Origin: Thiohalobacter thiocyanaticus | GTDB lineage: Bacteria > Pseudomonadota > Gammaproteobacteria > Thiohalobacterales > Thiohalobacteraceae | Assembly (NCBI RefSeq): GCF_003932505.1 | Contig: NZ_QZMU01000001.1 | Location: 992,001-1,056,000, forward strand | Reading direction: 5' to 3' | DNA: 64,000 nt | Part shown: positions 1 to 9,447 of the stretch, piece after piece | Position numbering within the stretch: position 1 is the first letter of the stretch | How the letters are laid out: every line of letters starts with the position of its first letter | Translations under genes and position numbers: made by a program | The notes under the pieces: model-generated | Seen by the model: the letters and a program-made list of their open reading frames with translations, nothing else | What the model was told of the DNA's origin: nothing | Databases searched by the model: none

Positions 1-1
1 G

Positions 2-886
<885 letters not shown>

Positions 887-967
887 CAATGATTCAATGA
901 TTTTACTTTATACGCTTTCCCCTGCTATTGTGCTCGATATGCAAATATCGAAGCCAATCACCGGATC

Positions 968-1573
968 ATGACAACCTGGCAACGCATGCGCGCGGCAGCA
1001 CTGGGAGCATTGATCCTGAGTTATGGAGCAGCCGGCAACGTGACCGCCGAACCACAGTCCATCGACGACCGCAGCAGCGATGACCTGACCTCCAGCCTGG
1101 GCACCCAGTGGCGCCTGGTCACCGATCAGGTCATGGGCGGGGTTTCCGATGGCAGCCTCACGCCCGACAGCTACCGCGGCAGACGCTGCCTGCGGCTGCA
1201 GGGCAGCGTCTCCACCGCCAACAACGGCGGCTTCGTGCAGATGGCGCTGCCACTGGCCGCGGACGGCAGCTTCGACGCCTCCGCCTACACCGGCATCGAA
1301 CTGGAAGTGGCCGGGAACAGCGAGCGCTACAACCTGCACCTGCGCACCACCTCGCTCTGGCTGCCCTGGCAGTCCTATCGCGCGAGCTTCGAGGCAACGC
1401 CCGAGTGGACGACAGTCCGCATACCCTTCACCGAACTGGAGGCCTACAGAACCTCGCGTGCATTCCGCCAGGACAGACTCGAACGGATCGGTCTGGTGGC
1501 GATCGGACGGGATTTCCAGGCCAACCTGTGCCTGGCTGCTGTCAGGCTCTATCAAGCAGAGAGCACTGATTAG
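968..1573 (+). CDS. CIA30-family protein, probably exported
   Basis: This 201-residue protein opens with a basic stretch and a short hydrophobic segment ending near ...NVTAEP, so it is probably a secreted or periplasmic protein. The mature part carries the CIA30 signature WRLVTDQVMGGVSDG near residues 47-61, followed by a beta-rich galactose-binding-like fold. CIA30 proteins were named for complex I assembly in mitochondria, but bacterial members have no settled function. It stands alone between the sigma-54 activator and a palindromic repeat. The ATG at 968 has no strong ribosome site but gives the only start that preserves the signal sequence. Family assignment is fairly secure; the role is unknown. 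Confidence 0.75.
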   Translation: MTTWQRMRAAALGALILSYGAAGNVTAEPQSIDDRSSDDLTSSLGTQWRLVTDQVMGGVSDGSLTPDSYRGRRCLRLQGSVSTANNGGFVQMALPLAADGSFDASAYTGIELEVAGNSERYNLHLRTTSLWLPWQSYRASFEATPEWTTVRIPFTELEAYRTSRAFRQDRLERIGLVAIGRDFQANLCLAAVRLYQAESTD

Positions 1574-1596
1574 GGAACTTCTGATTACCCCTTTCC

Positions 1597-1665
1597 CGTC
1601 ATTCCCGCGCAGGCGGGAATCCAGATGTTTCAGAGACATGGATGCCTGTCTGCGCGGGCATGACG
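1597..1665. repeat. Palindromic intergenic repeat, family A
   Basis: Two imperfect inverted arms start with CGTCATTCCCGCGCAGGCGG and end with GCGCGGGCATGACG, separated by about 25 bases. Related copies in this window lie at 6726-6796, 14486-14563, 34742-34872, 57553-57623, 59025-59052 and 61903-61966, with a single palindrome at 17493-17520. The element may also act as a transcription stop after the CIA30 gene. Confidence 0.8.
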
Positions 1666-1753
1666 AATAAATTCAGAGATTCCCTCGATCAGAGCATCAC
1701 GGGATTGATCCCAGTCAATGCGGCCAGCCGGCCGGCAGATTCAGAATCGGCCT

Positions 1754-2260
1754 ATGTGCGCCGAACCCCAGAACCCCACGCAGTCTCCGGCCCGGGACGC
1801 ACTCGCACTGGGCATCGCCATCGAACGCCACAATGCCCGCTGCTTCGAGGAATGGGCCTGCCGCTTCCGTGCCTACGATCCCGCCGTGGCGGAATTCCTC
1901 GATGCCCTGGCGCGGGAGGAACATGAACACGAACACCAGCTGATCGGGCTGTATCACGAAACCTTCGGCAAGGCCGAACCGGTGCCGGAACAGGCCCCGC
2001 CCGAAGCCCTGCAGCAATACCTCCCCCGCTTCGCCGCCTTCGGCGAACACTTCCTGATCACCGAGGCCTGGGTCGCCTACAACCTGCTCGCCGCCGCGCT
2101 GGACATTGAGCGCTTCACCCGCAACTTCTACACCGAACTCCTGGAACAGACCAAGGACGCCGCCCAGGCCGACATCTATCGGCAGCTGGCCGCCTTCGAG
2201 GAAGAGCATGAACGGGCCTTCGAGGAACGGCTGGCAAAGCTGGAGCAACCGGCGGACTGA
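1754..2260 (+). CDS. Ferritin-like diiron-type protein
   Basis: This 168-residue, strongly acidic, all-helical protein has the pattern of a ferritin/rubrerythrin-like four-helix bundle: an E..H-rich helix with EEHEHEHQ near residue 55 and a closing EEEHERAFEE near residue 150, the usual spacing for carboxylate and histidine iron ligands. Such proteins store iron or handle peroxide, but bundle proteins of this size also include uncharacterised types. No rubredoxin-like CxxC domain is present. An in-frame ATG at 1718 would add 12 residues; neither start has a good ribosome site. I prefer 1754 because the longer N-terminus runs toward the upstream repeat. Confidence 0.65.
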   Translation: MCAEPQNPTQSPARDALALGIAIERHNARCFEEWACRFRAYDPAVAEFLDALAREEHEHEHQLIGLYHETFGKAEPVPEQAPPEALQQYLPRFAAFGEHFLITEAWVAYNLLAAALDIERFTRNFYTELLEQTKDAAQADIYRQLAAFEEEHERAFEERLAKLEQPAD

Positions 2261-2289
2261 AAATGCTGCGGACAGAATCAACCTTAACA

Positions 2290-2349
2290 GTTTAATTATA
2301 ATATATTAAACTATTTTAGTTGTATTTGACTTAATACAACCATTATGGT
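2290..2349. promoter_or_regulatory. Three AT-rich palindromes upstream of the SatD gene, possible operator
   Basis: Three inverted repeats follow one another in an AT-rich island: arms GTTTAAT/ATTAAAC at 2290-2311, TTGTATT/AATACAA at 2320-2339, and ACCAT/ATGGT at 2339-2349. The stretch TTTGACTTAATACAACC contains a plausible -35 (TTGACT). The SatD-like product has a helix-turn-helix region and could bind here, but that is an inference. Confidence 0.45.
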
Positions 2350-2384
2350 TTATTAAAGCAACAAGCAACCAGAAAGGTTGAGAC

Positions 2385-3017
2385 GTGTCCTACCTTGTTC
2401 TGATCGGCGATCTGATTGCCTCGCGCGAGTCCACGCATCGTCAGGCTCTGCAGCACCGGCTCAAGGCCGTGCTGAAACGCCTGAACCAGCAGACACCCGC
2501 GCTCGCCTCGCCCTACACCCTCACGCTGGGCGACGAGTTCCAGGCCGTCTTCACACGGGCGGACACTGTCTTCGACGACATGGTACAGATCCTCGCGGCC
2601 CTGCATCCGGACCAGGCACGCTTCGCACTGGGGCTTGGGGAGATCACCACCGACCTCAACCCTGATCAGGCTCTGGGCATGGACGGGCCGGCCTTTTATC
2701 GCGCCCGTGACGGCATCGAAAAACTGAAGGACAGCGGCGACCTCTTCACCCTCGAGGGCCTGCCGGACACCTGGGCGGATCTGGCCGGGGGGACACTGAG
2801 CCTGCTCAGCAACCGCGTTGAGAAATGGGAAGCCAACCGTCTGGCGATCCTGCACGGTCTGCTGATGGACACACCGGTCAAGGACATCGCCCGCGAGCTG
2901 GGCATCAGCGAGCAGGCGGTCTACAAGAACATCAACAATGGCGGACTTAAGGCCGTGATGCAGGTCCTGTCGGCCCTGGCGCAACTGCTGAACGATTATC
3001 TTGACCAGAAAGCATAA
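2385..3017 (+). CDS. SatD family protein with C-terminal helix-turn-helix
   Basis: The 210-residue product matches the SatD family: an N-terminal YLVLIGDLIASR motif, then LTLGDEFQAVF and a central region resembling a nucleotide-cyclase-like fold, and a C-terminal helix-turn-helix (KDIARELGISEQAVYKNINN near residues 166-185). SatD was first described in a streptococcal acid-tolerance locus; its biochemical role is unknown. Translation starts at a GTG preceded by AGAAAGG at good spacing. A 24-base gap separates it from a membrane-protein gene, so the two are probably one operon. The upstream palindromes may be its own regulatory sites. Confidence 0.78.
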   Translation: MSYLVLIGDLIASRESTHRQALQHRLKAVLKRLNQQTPALASPYTLTLGDEFQAVFTRADTVFDDMVQILAALHPDQARFALGLGEITTDLNPDQALGMDGPAFYRARDGIEKLKDSGDLFTLEGLPDTWADLAGGTLSLLSNRVEKWEANRLAILHGLLMDTPVKDIARELGISEQAVYKNINNGGLKAVMQVLSALAQLLNDYLDQKA

Positions 3018-3041
3018 AATCAAAAATCAGGAGATGAAGCC

Positions 3042-3791
3042 ATGGACGTGCTGCTGTTTCTGAATGCCCTGCTGCTCAGCCGACTGGTCTACGTTTTCCA
3101 GGACCAGCCGCTGCGAACTCCCGGCCTGATTCTTCTCGGCATCATTCAGGCCATGCTCTGCCTCATCGTCTTCAGCTTCGGCTGGCCTGCCCTGTCACTG
3201 GCGATACTTTCCGTGTTGGTGCTGCTGCTCTCGGAACGCTGGCTCTCCGACAACTGGATGAACGAGACCCGCTTCCTGGGTTTTGTGGTTGTCCTGCTCG
3301 CTGCTGTTGTTCTACGGGACAGCCTAAGCCTGGCACCCTGGACGGAGTCGGTGCTCCTGCAATCCATGCATACCCTCGGCTTCGCAGCCGGCACGGTCAA
3401 CCTGCCCGCCCCGGGCCTCTGGTTTGTCTTCGGTTTCCTGATAGTGGCGAACGAAACCAATCTACTGATCCGCAGCCTGTTCCATCGCTTTCACCTCGAG
3501 CCCCGCACTCCCGCGAACAATGCCGGGACCGATCAAGGCGGGCAGATCGATCAGCAGGAATACAACGCCGGCCGCGTGATCGGCATCCTCGAACGCTGGC
3601 TGATCTACAGCGTCCTGATGGTCAGTCAGAATTTCAATGTGATCGCCCTAATCATGGCCGCCAAGGGCTTTGCCCGCTTTCGCCAGATGGAAGAACGGGC
3701 CTTTGCCGAATACGTCCTGATCGGCACCCTCAGCTCCATCCTGCTCACCGTGCTGGTTGCACAAATCATCAGTGGCCTGAGCGGCGGCTGA
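3042..3791 (+). CDS. Polytopic membrane protein, DUF3307-like, partner of SatD
   Basis: This 249-residue protein has about seven hydrophobic segments. Its C-terminal third (GRVIGILERWLIYSVL, then AAKGFARF and EYVLIGTLSS) is the part I recognise from DUF3307-type membrane proteins, which often sit next to SatD-family genes. The start ATG follows AGGAG at suitable distance, and the gene lies 24 bases after the SatD gene. The function is unknown; co-occurrence suggests that SatD is a cytoplasmic regulator or partner of this membrane component. Confidence 0.7.
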   Translation: MDVLLFLNALLLSRLVYVFQDQPLRTPGLILLGIIQAMLCLIVFSFGWPALSLAILSVLVLLLSERWLSDNWMNETRFLGFVVVLLAAVVLRDSLSLAPWTESVLLQSMHTLGFAAGTVNLPAPGLWFVFGFLIVANETNLLIRSLFHRFHLEPRTPANNAGTDQGGQIDQQEYNAGRVIGILERWLIYSVLMVSQNFNVIALIMAAKGFARFRQMEERAFAEYVLIGTLSSILLTVLVAQIISGLSGG

Positions 3792-4003
3792 TCCCCATGG
3801 CCCGCGTCTGAGCCGCATTCAGCACCCACAAAATTCCAGGCGCCGCCCAGCTCTGGATTTAATTCCTACGTCCCCTTTTACTGACCTCTATCAAACAAAT
3901 CGGCTCCAGATCACTGGCAACAGGCAAAGGCTGGTCTAAGCTTATGATCAGGCTATTTATTCAGGCATCTCATCACTGACACACACGCAGGGGGGGCGCA
4001 GCC

Positions 4004-4336
4004 ATGTCGGTCAAATTTGAAATCTCGAAGGATGGCAAGGGGGAGTATCACTTCAAGCTGCTGAACAATGACGGCAAAACTCTGCTGCGCAGCGAGGGAT
4101 ACAACGCCAAATCCGGCTGTACCAACGGTATCGAATCCATACGCAAGAATGCCGGCAATGACAGCCACTATGAGGCAAAGACCGCTTCCGACGGCCGGGC
4201 CTATTTCAACCTGAAGGCGGCCAATGGCCAGGTCATCGGTACCAGCCCCATGTTTGCCGACGCCGCCGCTCGCGACGCCGCTGTCGCCGCCACCAGGAAC
4301 GACGCGGCCGGAGCAGCTGTGGATGATAAAACCTGA
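4004..4336 (+). CDS. YegP-like DUF1508 protein
   Basis: This 110-residue protein has two DUF1508 repeats, the same layout as Escherichia coli YegP. Each repeat carries the signature of a beta-beta-alpha unit: FEISKDGKGEYHFKLLN with GIESIRKNA, then YEAKTASDGRAYFNLKAANG with MFADAAARDAAVA. The family is small and soluble and has no settled role. The ATG follows a run of G that can act as a ribosome site. A strong terminator hairpin lies 50 bases after the stop, so this is a single-gene unit. Confidence 0.88.
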   Translation: MSVKFEISKDGKGEYHFKLLNNDGKTLLRSEGYNAKSGCTNGIESIRKNAGNDSHYEAKTASDGRAYFNLKAANGQVIGTSPMFADAAARDAAVAATRNDAAGAAVDDKT

Positions 4337-4387
4337 GAATCCACCCCACACACCACGGCTGACAGGCATGTCGTGAGGCGGTTACAG

Positions 4388-4426
4388 ACACAAAAAAGGC
4401 CACCGTGCAGGTGGCCTTTTTTGTGT
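4388..4426. terminator. Bidirectional rho-independent terminator
   Basis: The stem GGCCACC/GGTGGCC with a five-base loop is flanked by AAAAAA on one side and TTTTTT on the other, so it can stop transcription of the YegP-like gene and of the minus-strand tRNA gene. Confidence 0.9.
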
Positions 4427-4427
4427 C

Positions 4428-4503
<76 letters not shown>

Positions 4504-4637
4504 GACGGCGGCAAGTATAAAAGATGCCGGGGGCGGGGTCCATTTTGGTTTTCAGGGGGTTAGGTTCTCTATTCCCCCCTCACCCTGCCCTTTTATGCCC
4601 TATGGGTACTCCCGCCAGGGGAGAGGGAACAGCGGTG

Positions 4638-6662
4638 TCAGGCCGCCCAGCCGAGTTCCTTGGCCTTGGCGCGGGCCTGAGCCGGGACATCGGTCTGCAC
4701 GAAATGCTTGTGCAGGACCTGGACACCGATCATGTGGTTGATGACGGCATCGAGCTGGACCTGGGTGGAGGCGCTGGTCTCGGGATTCTCGTGCTTCTCG
4801 AACAGGGCGCGCACGCCGGCCGGGTCGAGGATGCCGGCCTGTTCGATGGCCTCGTCGGAGAGATAGCGGTCGGCCAGGGCCTTCATCGCCGCCCATTTCT
4901 TCGGGTCGGTGTGGGCGGGCGGCGCCATGAAGGCGAACTTCTCGCGTTCGTACAGGACCTTGGGCAGCAGGCCGCGCATGGCCTCGCGCAGGACGTACTT
5001 CTCGGTGCGGCCGCGGATGCGCATGGTGACCGGCAGTCTGGCGGCATACTCGGCCAGGTGGTGATCCAGGAAGGGCGGGCGCGCCTCCATGGAATTGGCC
5101 ATGTCCACGCGGTCGCCGCCCCAGGTCAGGATCTGGCCCTCAAGCATGGTCTTGATCCAGACGTACTGGGCCTTGTCCAGCGGGTGGCGGCCTTCCAGCA
5201 TGTCGCCGTCCAGGGCCTCGGCGATGGCGGTGCCGGGGCGGTAGCCCTCCACCTCCTTGCGCAGGCTCGGGTGCAGCAGCGGCGCGACGTGCTCGGAGGC
5301 GGCCAGCCAGGGCTGCAGGCAGCTGGGGGTGAAGCCGACCAGCTTGTCCAGCGCCGGATCGTCGTACTCGTCCTCGGCCAGCATAGCGCCGCTGAACAGC
5401 TTGTTGGATTCGGCCAGCATCTGCTGCATGACGGCGCGCTCGGCCTCGGGCAGGGTGTCCAGGCCGTGGCGGAACAGGTCCATGCGGAAGGCCGGGTAGC
5501 CGCTGAACAGCTCGTCCGAGCCCTCGCCGGTGACCACCACCTTGTAGCCGGCCTGGTTCACGTGCCGGCTCATCAGCAGCTTGGCCACGCCCAGGGTGTT
5601 GTAGATGGTGCGCTCGGCGTGCCACAGGGTCTCTTCGAAGTTGTCGTAGAGGTGCCCGGCATTGAGCATCATGATGTCCTGGTCGGCGCCGACCGACTCG
5701 GCCATCTCGCGGGCGATGGCGGACTCGTCATAGTCGGCATCGTCGAAACCGATGGTGAAGGCCTTGACCGGCGACTGCTGGGTGGCGGCGGACATGCCGA
5801 GGATGGCGCAGGAGTCGATGCCGCCGGAGAGATAACAGGCCACCGGCACGTCGGCCTCCAGGCGCAGCTGCACCGCTTCCAGCAGCTCCCGACGCACGCC
5901 CTCGATGTATTCCGCTTCGTCGTAGTCGTCCTCGAGCTGCGGGCCGCGCTCCTCCATGGTGGGGAAGTCCATGTCCCAGTACTTGAAGTCGCGGATCTTG
6001 AACCTGCCGTGAGCACGCTCGACGATCACGGCATGACCTGGCTTGACCTGGTGGATGTTGTCGAAGGCGGTGCTGCCGGGAACGACGGTCTGCATCAGCT
6101 GGTGGTATACACCCCTGGCGTTGAAGCGGCGCTGCACATCGGGATGGGCGAACAGCACCTTGAGCTCGGAGCCGAACACGAACTGGCCGTTCTGCTCGGT
6201 CCAGTACAGCGGCTTCACCCCGAAGCGGTCGCGGATCAGGATCAGGCGGTCGCGCTCCTTGTCATACAGCGAGATGCCGAACTCGCCGCGCAGGTAAGGC
6301 AGCATGTCCTCCAGCCCCTTCTGCGGGTACAGGTGCAGGACCATCTCGGAGTCGCTCTTGGTGCGGAAGCGCGCGCCGCGCGAGGTCAGATCGGCACGGA
6401 TGCGCTTGTAGTCGTACAGCTCGCCGTTCATGGCCAGCATCAGGTTGCCGTCCTCGGAGACGAAGGGCTGGCGGCCGCGGTTCTCGTCCAGGTCGATGAT
6501 GGTCAGGCGCGCATGGCTGAAGCCCACGCCACGGTCCTGCATGACGTGATAGCCGAAGCCGTCGGGGCCGCGGTGGTACTGGATGGCGGCCATGGCCACC
6601 AGCTGGTCGGGGTCGATCTGTTTATCCGGATCGGCGTGCATGTAGCCGGCGATTCCACACAT
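4638..6662 (-). CDS. Glutamine-dependent amidotransferase of the asparagine synthase B family
   Basis: This 674-residue protein has the two-domain layout of class II glutamine amidotransferase plus ATP-dependent synthetase. Cys2 (MCGIAGY) is the expected glutaminase nucleophile, so I start at the ATG at 6662 and not at the longer in-frame ATG at 6731. RGPDG and the loop MNGELYDY belong to the glutaminase site. The PP-loop SLSGGIDS-type motif (YLSGGIDSCAI) is near residue 277, followed by TGEGSDELFSGYP. The chemistry is to adenylate a carboxylate and amidate it with ammonia from glutamine. It may simply make asparagine, but it follows the transcarbamylase and N-carbamoyl hydrolase genes on the same strand, which suggests amidation of another carboxylate. 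A family A repeat separates it from the transcarbamylase gene. Confidence 0.88.
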   Translation of the reverse strand: MCGIAGYMHADPDKQIDPDQLVAMAAIQYHRGPDGFGYHVMQDRGVGFSHARLTIIDLDENRGRQPFVSEDGNLMLAMNGELYDYKRIRADLTSRGARFRTKSDSEMVLHLYPQKGLEDMLPYLRGEFGISLYDKERDRLILIRDRFGVKPLYWTEQNGQFVFGSELKVLFAHPDVQRRFNARGVYHQLMQTVVPGSTAFDNIHQVKPGHAVIVERAHGRFKIRDFKYWDMDFPTMEERGPQLEDDYDEAEYIEGVRRELLEAVQLRLEADVPVACYLSGGIDSCAILGMSAATQQSPVKAFTIGFDDADYDESAIAREMAESVGADQDIMMLNAGHLYDNFEETLWHAERTIYNTLGVAKLLMSRHVNQAGYKVVVTGEGSDELFSGYPAFRMDLFRHGLDTLPEAERAVMQQMLAESNKLFSGAMLAEDEYDDPALDKLVGFTPSCLQPWLAASEHVAPLLHPSLRKEVEGYRPGTAIAEALDGDMLEGRHPLDKAQYVWIKTMLEGQILTWGGDRVDMANSMEARPPFLDHHLAEYAARLPVTMRIRGRTEKYVLREAMRGLLPKVLYEREKFAFMAPPAHTDPKKWAAMKALADRYLSDEAIEQAGILDPAGVRALFEKHENPETSASTQVQLDAVINHMIGVQVLHKHFVQTDVPAQARAKAKELGWAA

Positions 6663-6725
6663 AGTCTTGCAACCTTCTGAATGAGTTAAATACCAGGAAC
6701 CATACAAATGGTTAATCTCTTCATC

Positions 6726-6796
6726 CGTCATTCCGGCGCAGGCCGGAATCCATGGGCCGTGGCGGTTTCTGGATCCCGGCCTACGCCGGGATGACG
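6726..6796. repeat. Palindromic intergenic repeat, family A
   Basis: A copy with arms CGTCATTCCGGCGCAGGCCGG and CCGGCCTACGCCGGGATGACG, lying between the transcarbamylase and amidotransferase genes. It could partly attenuate transcription into the amidotransferase gene. Confidence 0.8.
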
Positions 6797-6809
6797 TAAT
6801 ACAGGGACA

Positions 6810-7883
6810 TCAGGTCGACAGATCCATCACCTGGTAGATGCGCTGGGTGATGGTGGTCAGCAGCGCCATGCGGATATAGACCGCGCCGCGCGCCTGGGCG
6901 AAATACCAGTTGTGCGGCGTGGCGTCCAGGTCGGTGGACAGCTCCTCGCCGCGCGCCAGCGGATGCAGGATGATCGAGCCGGGCTTGAGCGGGGAGCGGG
7001 CGGTGAGCGCCAGTTCCTCGCCTAGGCGCTCGAAGGTGTCTCCCACCCAGGCGATGGAGTTGATGTAGACCACGTCCAGCTCCGGCAGTTCGTTGTTGAG
7101 CCGGCGCGCCACCCGCAGTTTGAGCCCGGCCTGTTCCAGCTCCGCCTTCTGACCGTCGTCGAAGGGATCATCGGTATCGCAGATAATCACCACCTCGCTG
7201 ATGGCCTGCGGGAACAGCGACAGGAACAGCAGCAGGCTGCGCACGGTACGCATGCGGCCGGGCACGCCGATGATGCCGATGCGGATCCTGTCGGCATCAC
7301 TGACCTGCGCGTCCAGCAGGGCCGGCCGCCATTTGAAGATGGCATAGACATCGGCCAGGGCCTGGGTCGGGTGCTCGTCGATGCCGTTGCCGGCATTGAT
7401 GATCGGGATGCGCAGGGATTCCAGCATCTCGTAGACGGCGGTGTCGCTGCTGTCGCGCAGTACCACCAGATCGCCGTAGTTGTTGAACATCTCGGCCACG
7501 TCGGCCAGCGACTCGCCCTTGGCGATGCCGGTGCTGGCCGGATCCGTGATGGACATGATGTCCCCGCCCAGGCGGTGCCAGGCCGATTCGAACGACAGCC
7601 GGGTGCGGGTGCTGGGCTCGTAGAAGGCGCTGATGAGGATCTTGCCGGCCAGCGGCGGCTGCATCAGGTGCGGCGTGGTCTCGTACATGGCGGCCATGCG
7701 GCACAACTGGGCCACGGTCCGGCGGTCGAACTGGCGGGCCGAGACCACATGCCGGTTGGCCAGTTCCACCAGCGGCTCGGGATCCTCCTCCACATGGTCG
7801 ACCAGCGCCATGGGACGCTCGTTGCCGCGGGTACCGTCCTTGGGCTGGACCGGTTCGCGCAGCAGCGTTTCATACTCGTTCAC
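6810..7883 (-). CDS. Aspartate/ornithine transcarbamylase family protein with altered substrate site
   Basis: The 357-residue product is a transcarbamylase. The carbamoyl-phosphate half is intact: EPSTRTRLSFE near residue 88, a loop lysine in GIAKGESLADV near 120, LRDSS with its arginine near 143, HPTQALADV near 169, and HPLARGEEL near 305. In the second domain, where aspartate transcarbamylase has the substrate-binding RVQ (E. coli Arg229/Gln231), this protein reads YINSIAWVGDTFERL near residue 273. Aspartate is therefore probably not the acceptor. The N-terminus is about 45 residues longer than usual. It starts at a GTG overlapping the stop of the upstream small membrane gene (GTGA), so it is translationally coupled to the symporter genes. 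I infer that it carbamoylates another amino acid or amide. Confidence 0.85.
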   Translation of the reverse strand: MNEYETLLREPVQPKDGTRGNERPMALVDHVEEDPEPLVELANRHVVSARQFDRRTVAQLCRMAAMYETTPHLMQPPLAGKILISAFYEPSTRTRLSFESAWHRLGGDIMSITDPASTGIAKGESLADVAEMFNNYGDLVVLRDSSDTAVYEMLESLRIPIINAGNGIDEHPTQALADVYAIFKWRPALLDAQVSDADRIRIGIIGVPGRMRTVRSLLLFLSLFPQAISEVVIICDTDDPFDDGQKAELEQAGLKLRVARRLNNELPELDVVYINSIAWVGDTFERLGEELALTARSPLKPGSIILHPLARGEELSTDLDATPHNWYFAQARGAVYIRMALLTTITQRIYQVMDLST

Positions 7884-8002
7884 CAGAGATTACCTCGCTT
7901 CCAGTCGCGGACCAGCATGACCAGCAGCGCCACCGGCGCGATGGCGGTGATCACCAGGGCGATACTGACCAGTATGGATAAAAAGCCTTCGGTTGCCATC
8001 AT
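7880..8002 (-). CDS. 40-residue membrane peptide, probable symporter small subunit
   Basis: This short gene encodes 40 residues with one long hydrophobic helix (about residues 8-31) and a basic-aromatic tail, VRDWKRGNLW. Its ATG overlaps the symporter stop as ATGA, and its TGA overlaps the GTG start of the transcarbamylase gene as GTGA. Short single-helix partners downstream of SSS or NSS family symporters are known (MetS-like and similar accessory peptides). I infer that this one is the small subunit of the adjacent transporter. No homology search could be run, so the assignment rests on position, coupling and topology. Confidence 0.7.
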   Translation of the reverse strand: MMATEGFLSILVSIALVITAIAPVALLVMLVRDWKRGNLW

Positions 8003-9447
8003 GCGGCACTCTCCTCGCCGGGATGGGCCTCGCACAGCGTATCCCAGTCATAGTCCCGCGGCCACAGCCAGGTGCTGACCAGCACGATGACCATGGACAC
8101 GGCCGCGCCGGTCAGGGCGGCGACATAGAAACCGATCACATGATAGGCGATGATGCCGGCCAGGCTGCCCAGGGCCATCGCCAGCACCGCGCCGACGGGG
8201 TTGGTGCGGCGCCAGAACAGACCGGCGGCGATGGGCCAGATGGTGCTGGCCACGAAGGCCCCGGTGAAGTGCAGCACCTGCGCCAGGGTCCCGAGCTGCA
8301 GGGCGCTGACGATCCAGGTCAGTATGCCCAGCCCGAGAATGGTCCAGCGGGTGGCACTGCGCAACTCGCCCGGCGCAGCCTTCGGCCGCAGGTGACGGCG
8401 GTAGATGTCCTCCACCAGCAGGATGCTGGTCGCCGCCAGCAGCGAGTCCAGGCTGGAGGACAGGGCCGAGAACACCATGATCAGCACCAGCACCGCGCCG
8501 GTCACGCCCAGGATCTCGCTGGAGACCAGCGGGCCGACCATATCGGCGGCCGGCACGTTCACGTCCATGGCCGGTGCGGCCAGGGCAATGAAGCCGGCGA
8601 CGATGGGGATGGGCGCCCAGAAGATGCCGGCGGTGAAATAGGCCTTGAAGCCGACATCCTCGCGAAAGGCGAAGGCGCGGCTCCACCAGACGTTGGAATG
8701 GAAGATCTCGCCCACACCGAACAGCAGGTTGTTGAACAGGAACATGATGGCGGCCGGCATCAGCAGGTTGAGCAGTTCGGGACGCTCGCGGGTCACACTT
8801 TCATGGATCTGGTCGAAGCCGATCTTGTCGATGGCGAGCACGGCGATGACCACCAGCCCGGTCAGGATCAGGATGGCCTGGATGAAGTCGGTGCCGATGA
8901 CGGCGCGGAAGCCGCCCAGCAGGGTGTAGCCGACACAGATCACCAGGATCACCGACATGCCGTAGAGGTATTCGATGCCGGTGAGCGCATTGATCAGCTT
9001 GCCGCCGGCCATGCCCATGCTGACCAGCCAGCCCAGGCCGTACACCAGCGAGATCACCAGGAACACGTACCAGGCGGTGCGCCCGTAGCGCAGCCGCACG
9101 AAGTCGCCGCTGGTATAGCCGAAGGGCATCAGCCGGCGGATGCGCCGCGCCAGCGGCGCGAACAGCAGCAGGCCGACCGAGCCCAGCGAATAGCCGAGCA
9201 TGCCCCACACGCCCATGCGGTAGGCCAGCTCGGGCGCGGTCATGGTGGTGTTGCTGGTCACCCAGGTGGCCATGGCCGTGGCCGTGCCGAGCGCGATACC
9301 CACCTTGCGCCCGGCCAGGACGTACTCGTCCAGCTCCTGCGCCTTGCGGCCCCAGAACCAGCCGAGAAAGACCCAGATCACACTGAAGATGGCCAGGATG
9401 GTCCAGCCGATGGTCGGGCTGAGAATGGCGCTGTTGACGCTGTTCAT
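7999..9447 (-). CDS. Sodium:solute symporter (SSS family)
   Basis: This 482-residue protein has about 13 hydrophobic segments and SSS landmarks: a DEYVLAGRKVG motif after the first helix, ATWVTSNTTMTAPELAYRMG near residues 56-75, and a VFSALSSSLDSLLAATSIL segment that typically holds the second sodium site. It should import a small polar solute with Na+. The open frame continues upstream to 10050 through the hydrolase gene, but the ATG at 9447 overlaps the hydrolase stop (ATGA) and gives a normal N-terminus. The gene is coupled on both sides. Its neighbours suggest a ureido or amide compound as substrate; proline, pantothenate or a nucleobase cannot be excluded. Confidence 0.88.
   Translation of the reverse strand: MNSVNSAILSPTIGWTILAIFSVIWVFLGWFWGRKAQELDEYVLAGRKVGIALGTATAMATWVTSNTTMTAPELAYRMGVWGMLGYSLGSVGLLLFAPLARRIRRLMPFGYTSGDFVRLRYGRTAWYVFLVISLVYGLGWLVSMGMAGGKLINALTGIEYLYGMSVILVICVGYTLLGGFRAVIGTDFIQAILILTGLVVIAVLAIDKIGFDQIHESVTRERPELLNLLMPAAIMFLFNNLLFGVGEIFHSNVWWSRAFAFREDVGFKAYFTAGIFWAPIPIVAGFIALAAPAMDVNVPAADMVGPLVSSEILGVTGAVLVLIMVFSALSSSLDSLLAATSILLVEDIYRRHLRPKAAPGELRSATRWTILGLGILTWIVSALQLGTLAQVLHFTGAFVASTIWPIAAGLFWRRTNPVGAVLAMALGSLAGIIAYHVIGFYVAALTGAAVSMVIVLVSTWLWPRDYDWDTLCEAHPGEESAA

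Noticed and set aside
4638..6662. N-acetylglutaminylglutamine amide (NAGGN) synthesis as the explanation of the cluster
   Set aside because: That pathway needs an acetyltransferase-ligase partner and usually an M42 peptidase; instead a transcarbamylase and N-carbamoyl hydrolase are present.
4524..6680. 718-codon open frame on the plus strand
   Set aside because: It is the antisense shadow of the amidotransferase gene, with repetitive Gly/Val/His/Leu composition and no motif.
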